DNA of 10,283 bases from assembly GCA_910592205.1 (NCBI GenBank), contig CAJVPJ010001358.1, positions 1 through 10,283 of the forward strand, read 5' to 3'. The notes under the pieces are model-generated. The model saw only the letters and a program-made list of their open reading frames with translations. It ran no database searches and was not told the DNA's origin. Position 1 is the first letter of the stretch. Every line of letters begins with the position of its first letter. Made by a program: the position numbers and the translations under genes. The stretch is from Paraglomus occultum. Lineage: Eukaryota > Glomeromycota > Glomeromycetes > Paraglomerales > Paraglomeraceae. Below are positions 8,620 through 10,283 of this stretch, one piece after another.

Positions 8620-9398
8620 TGTTTTTTACTCATGCTTTGGCATCATCTAATAATCTCAAAAAGCCATGCTTCTGCATCGTCTATGACTTGAAAACAATTA
8701 AGTGATTTCTAACTTGCTCTCAACAAACAATCCTTATTACTATGGTTTAAACAAACATGATCGACCCTGCATATTCTCCTGAAATCGATGGCGATCAATC
8801 TTAGATTTAAATGCGCGTTATACTATGCTTAAACTTCGCGCAAGCGATTCAACATTAAAACCGATCTATCGGAATGGATAAAAGACAATAAATGCGATTC
8901 TGCCTATAATGAAGAAGGTACTTAATGTTTAAAATGTATACTGCTACGATAAAGGATACTTTATTAAGGAAAGTTTAACAATGGAACAACCGACCGTTTG
9001 TAGGAAGTAAAGTAAAAGCGTTCGTAAGCGAGTACGTTTGCTAAAAAAAGAGTTAAACATGTTAAGTTACTGCACAGTTCCAAAAATAAGGACTCTTCTA
9101 ACTATACAAGTCACAGGTCCCGCATTGAAGGTGCTTATTTTCGGAGGTAAATTGCCTGCAGCGCTTTTCCAGCTTTATTTCCATATTGAAATTATCCTCT
9201 AATTTTTTTATCCTTGCTTTTTTTCCTCAATAAGTAAAGCTGGCAAATTTTTCATAATTTATGTTTTCCTTTCTGAATAAACTTGTCAGGTCAAGTAAAT
9301 TCCCAAAGCCATTGATGAGCATAACCTATTCTTTGAGCAAAATCTAAATTTCGTTATCCTTTTTTACTATAACTATAATTAGTAACAATGCAATGTTA
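8620..9398. other. AT-rich spacer upstream of CPOX
   Basis: No coding frame or RNA gene was recognised. The left part presumably includes the CPOX promoter and 5' untranslated region, but no distinct TATA box or initiator stands out. Confidence 0.4.
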
Positions 9399-9651
9399 TT
9401 AATACGCATTTGCCGTTTCCACGTCTGAGTGGTACACATTTTCTTTCCGCGGAGTTGTTCTTCGAAAGTAAACGTTCCGTATTGTGGAAGCCGCCCCAGC
9501 TTTTTCTTCAAGTGATTTATAAATTTCGAATGACATTTTGTTAAATGAAAATTTTGGATCCGATATGGTTCTTTTATCGCATAATTTTCTCAAATCGTTC
9601 CACAGCGTTTCGATATCTGTCAGATTTCATAGTCTTTGTTAATATTCCCAT
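9399..9651 (-). pseudogene. Doubtful short coding remnant
   Basis: A frame starting at ATG 9651 reads MGILTKTMKSDRYRNAV and ends at a TAA near 9574. An overlapping frame continues with KRTISDPKFSFNKMSFEIYK, then a Lys/Glu-rich segment and a Thr/Arg stretch, and ends at TAA 9399-9401. Joined by one frame change they give roughly 80 residues of mixed, ordinary composition, unlike the surrounding low-complexity DNA. I do not recognise the protein. It could be a terminal exon, a decayed gene fragment or chance. Confidence 0.25.
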
Positions 9652-10049
9652 GTTGTAGAGTTGGCTATTATAAATTATGCCATTTAGCAACAGGCCCCCT
9701 CCAAAAAGAAATTACGTAAGCATTTTTTAGATGTTATTGATGGAAGTCTACAGATTTGTTTTAAACAATGTATCAATATTATTTATTCTGTCTGCGCATT
9801 GATTACCTTGTGCATACAGGAGAACCAACACTGAAGTATGAAAAATTTCGATCGACCGATGATTGTGATTGATAACGATAACGTTATTATATCCCCTTAT
9901 AATTATAGTAGTCACAGTCACTATTGCACAATATGTTGTACAGTCGACCTTCCATAAAAGAACATGGTCGGGACAGTCAAATTATGTTCTATCATAGAGG
10001 TGTTCTTTTATGGAGTTATATAACAAAATATTTTATAATATTGTTACGG
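9652..10049. other. Gene-poor AT-rich stretch
   Basis: Nothing convincing was seen. A short palindrome (ATAACGTTAT) lies near 9876-9885. A 67-codon plus-strand frame running from 9924 to 10127 crosses into the LTR-like stretch and has no recognisable features. Confidence 0.4.
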
Positions 10050-10283
10050 TCGGCGTCCACAATAGGGTTGGGAGAGCAATTGATTGCGTACGTGTGTTCT
10101 GCCGAGAGGGGGTCTTTCACAATTTAGCTCTTGTCGCTGCCCTTACTCCGACGATTGCTCACTTAAGGCTGAACTAAATTATAATTTTTTATATGCGCGC
10201 TTCTCTTCCCTATACGATGTATTTCTCCTATACTCGTATCTAAATAAGGGTACCCACGATAAATAAACAACAACAATCTATCT
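10050..10283 (+). mobile_element. Possible LTR, left part (runs off right edge)
   Basis: From about 10050 the base composition changes from very AT-rich to more balanced, starting at TGTTACGGTCGGCG... as many Ty3/gypsy LTRs do (TG start). Within it there is a TATA-like TTTATATGCG near 10187-10196, then a pyrimidine-rich stretch, then AATAAA at 10262-10267, the usual order of promoter and poly(A) signal in an LTR. No end (…CA), primer-binding site or target-site duplication can be seen because the window stops. Orientation and identity are inference. Confidence 0.3.

Overview
The window looks like eukaryotic nuclear DNA, AT-rich, with spliced genes, GT-AG introns and AATAAA poly(A) signals. 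Its one securely recognised gene is coproporphyrinogen III oxidase (CPOX), with a basic N-terminus and membrane segment as in animal mitochondrial enzymes. The core is also close to fungal CPOX, so I call the source an opisthokont, probably an animal with compact introns. I cannot name the species. Several introns appear to be only 32-39 nt long. Codon use fits the standard code: all 11 glutamines in the main CPOX exon are CAA or CAG.

Layout from left to right. Positions 1-680 (minus) hold the N-terminal part of a transposon-type protein, broken by two in-frame TGA codons and running off the left edge. Positions 1293-2809 (minus) hold a decayed gene that joins a nuclease-like region with a '(D/E)-x-K' motif to a protein-kinase domain, a layout reminiscent of Crinkler-type proteins. 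It has several frameshifts and one internal TAG, but keeps two spliceable introns and a poly(A) signal. Positions 2810-3891 are mostly gene-poor, with one possible basic coding remnant near 3110-3318. Positions 3892-4062 (plus) form a candidate two-exon gene for a 39-residue peptide, which ends tail-to-tail with the next gene.

Positions 4102-6730 (minus) carry a roughly 12-exon gene for a Leu/Ile-rich, helical-looking protein of about 620-640 residues that I do not recognise. Positions 7045-8577 (minus) carry CPOX, the oxygen-dependent step that makes protoporphyrinogen IX in haem synthesis, lying upstream of the unknown gene on the same strand. The right-hand 1.7 kb is gene-poor: a doubtful short coding remnant (9399-9651) and, from about 10050, a more GC-rich stretch that resembles the start of an LTR.

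There is no operon-like logic. Two ordinary cellular genes and a possible micro-gene sit between decayed mobile or expanded-family genes. The points most worth a second look are the very short introns, the tail-to-tail 39-residue gene, the nuclease-kinase relic and the possible LTR edge.
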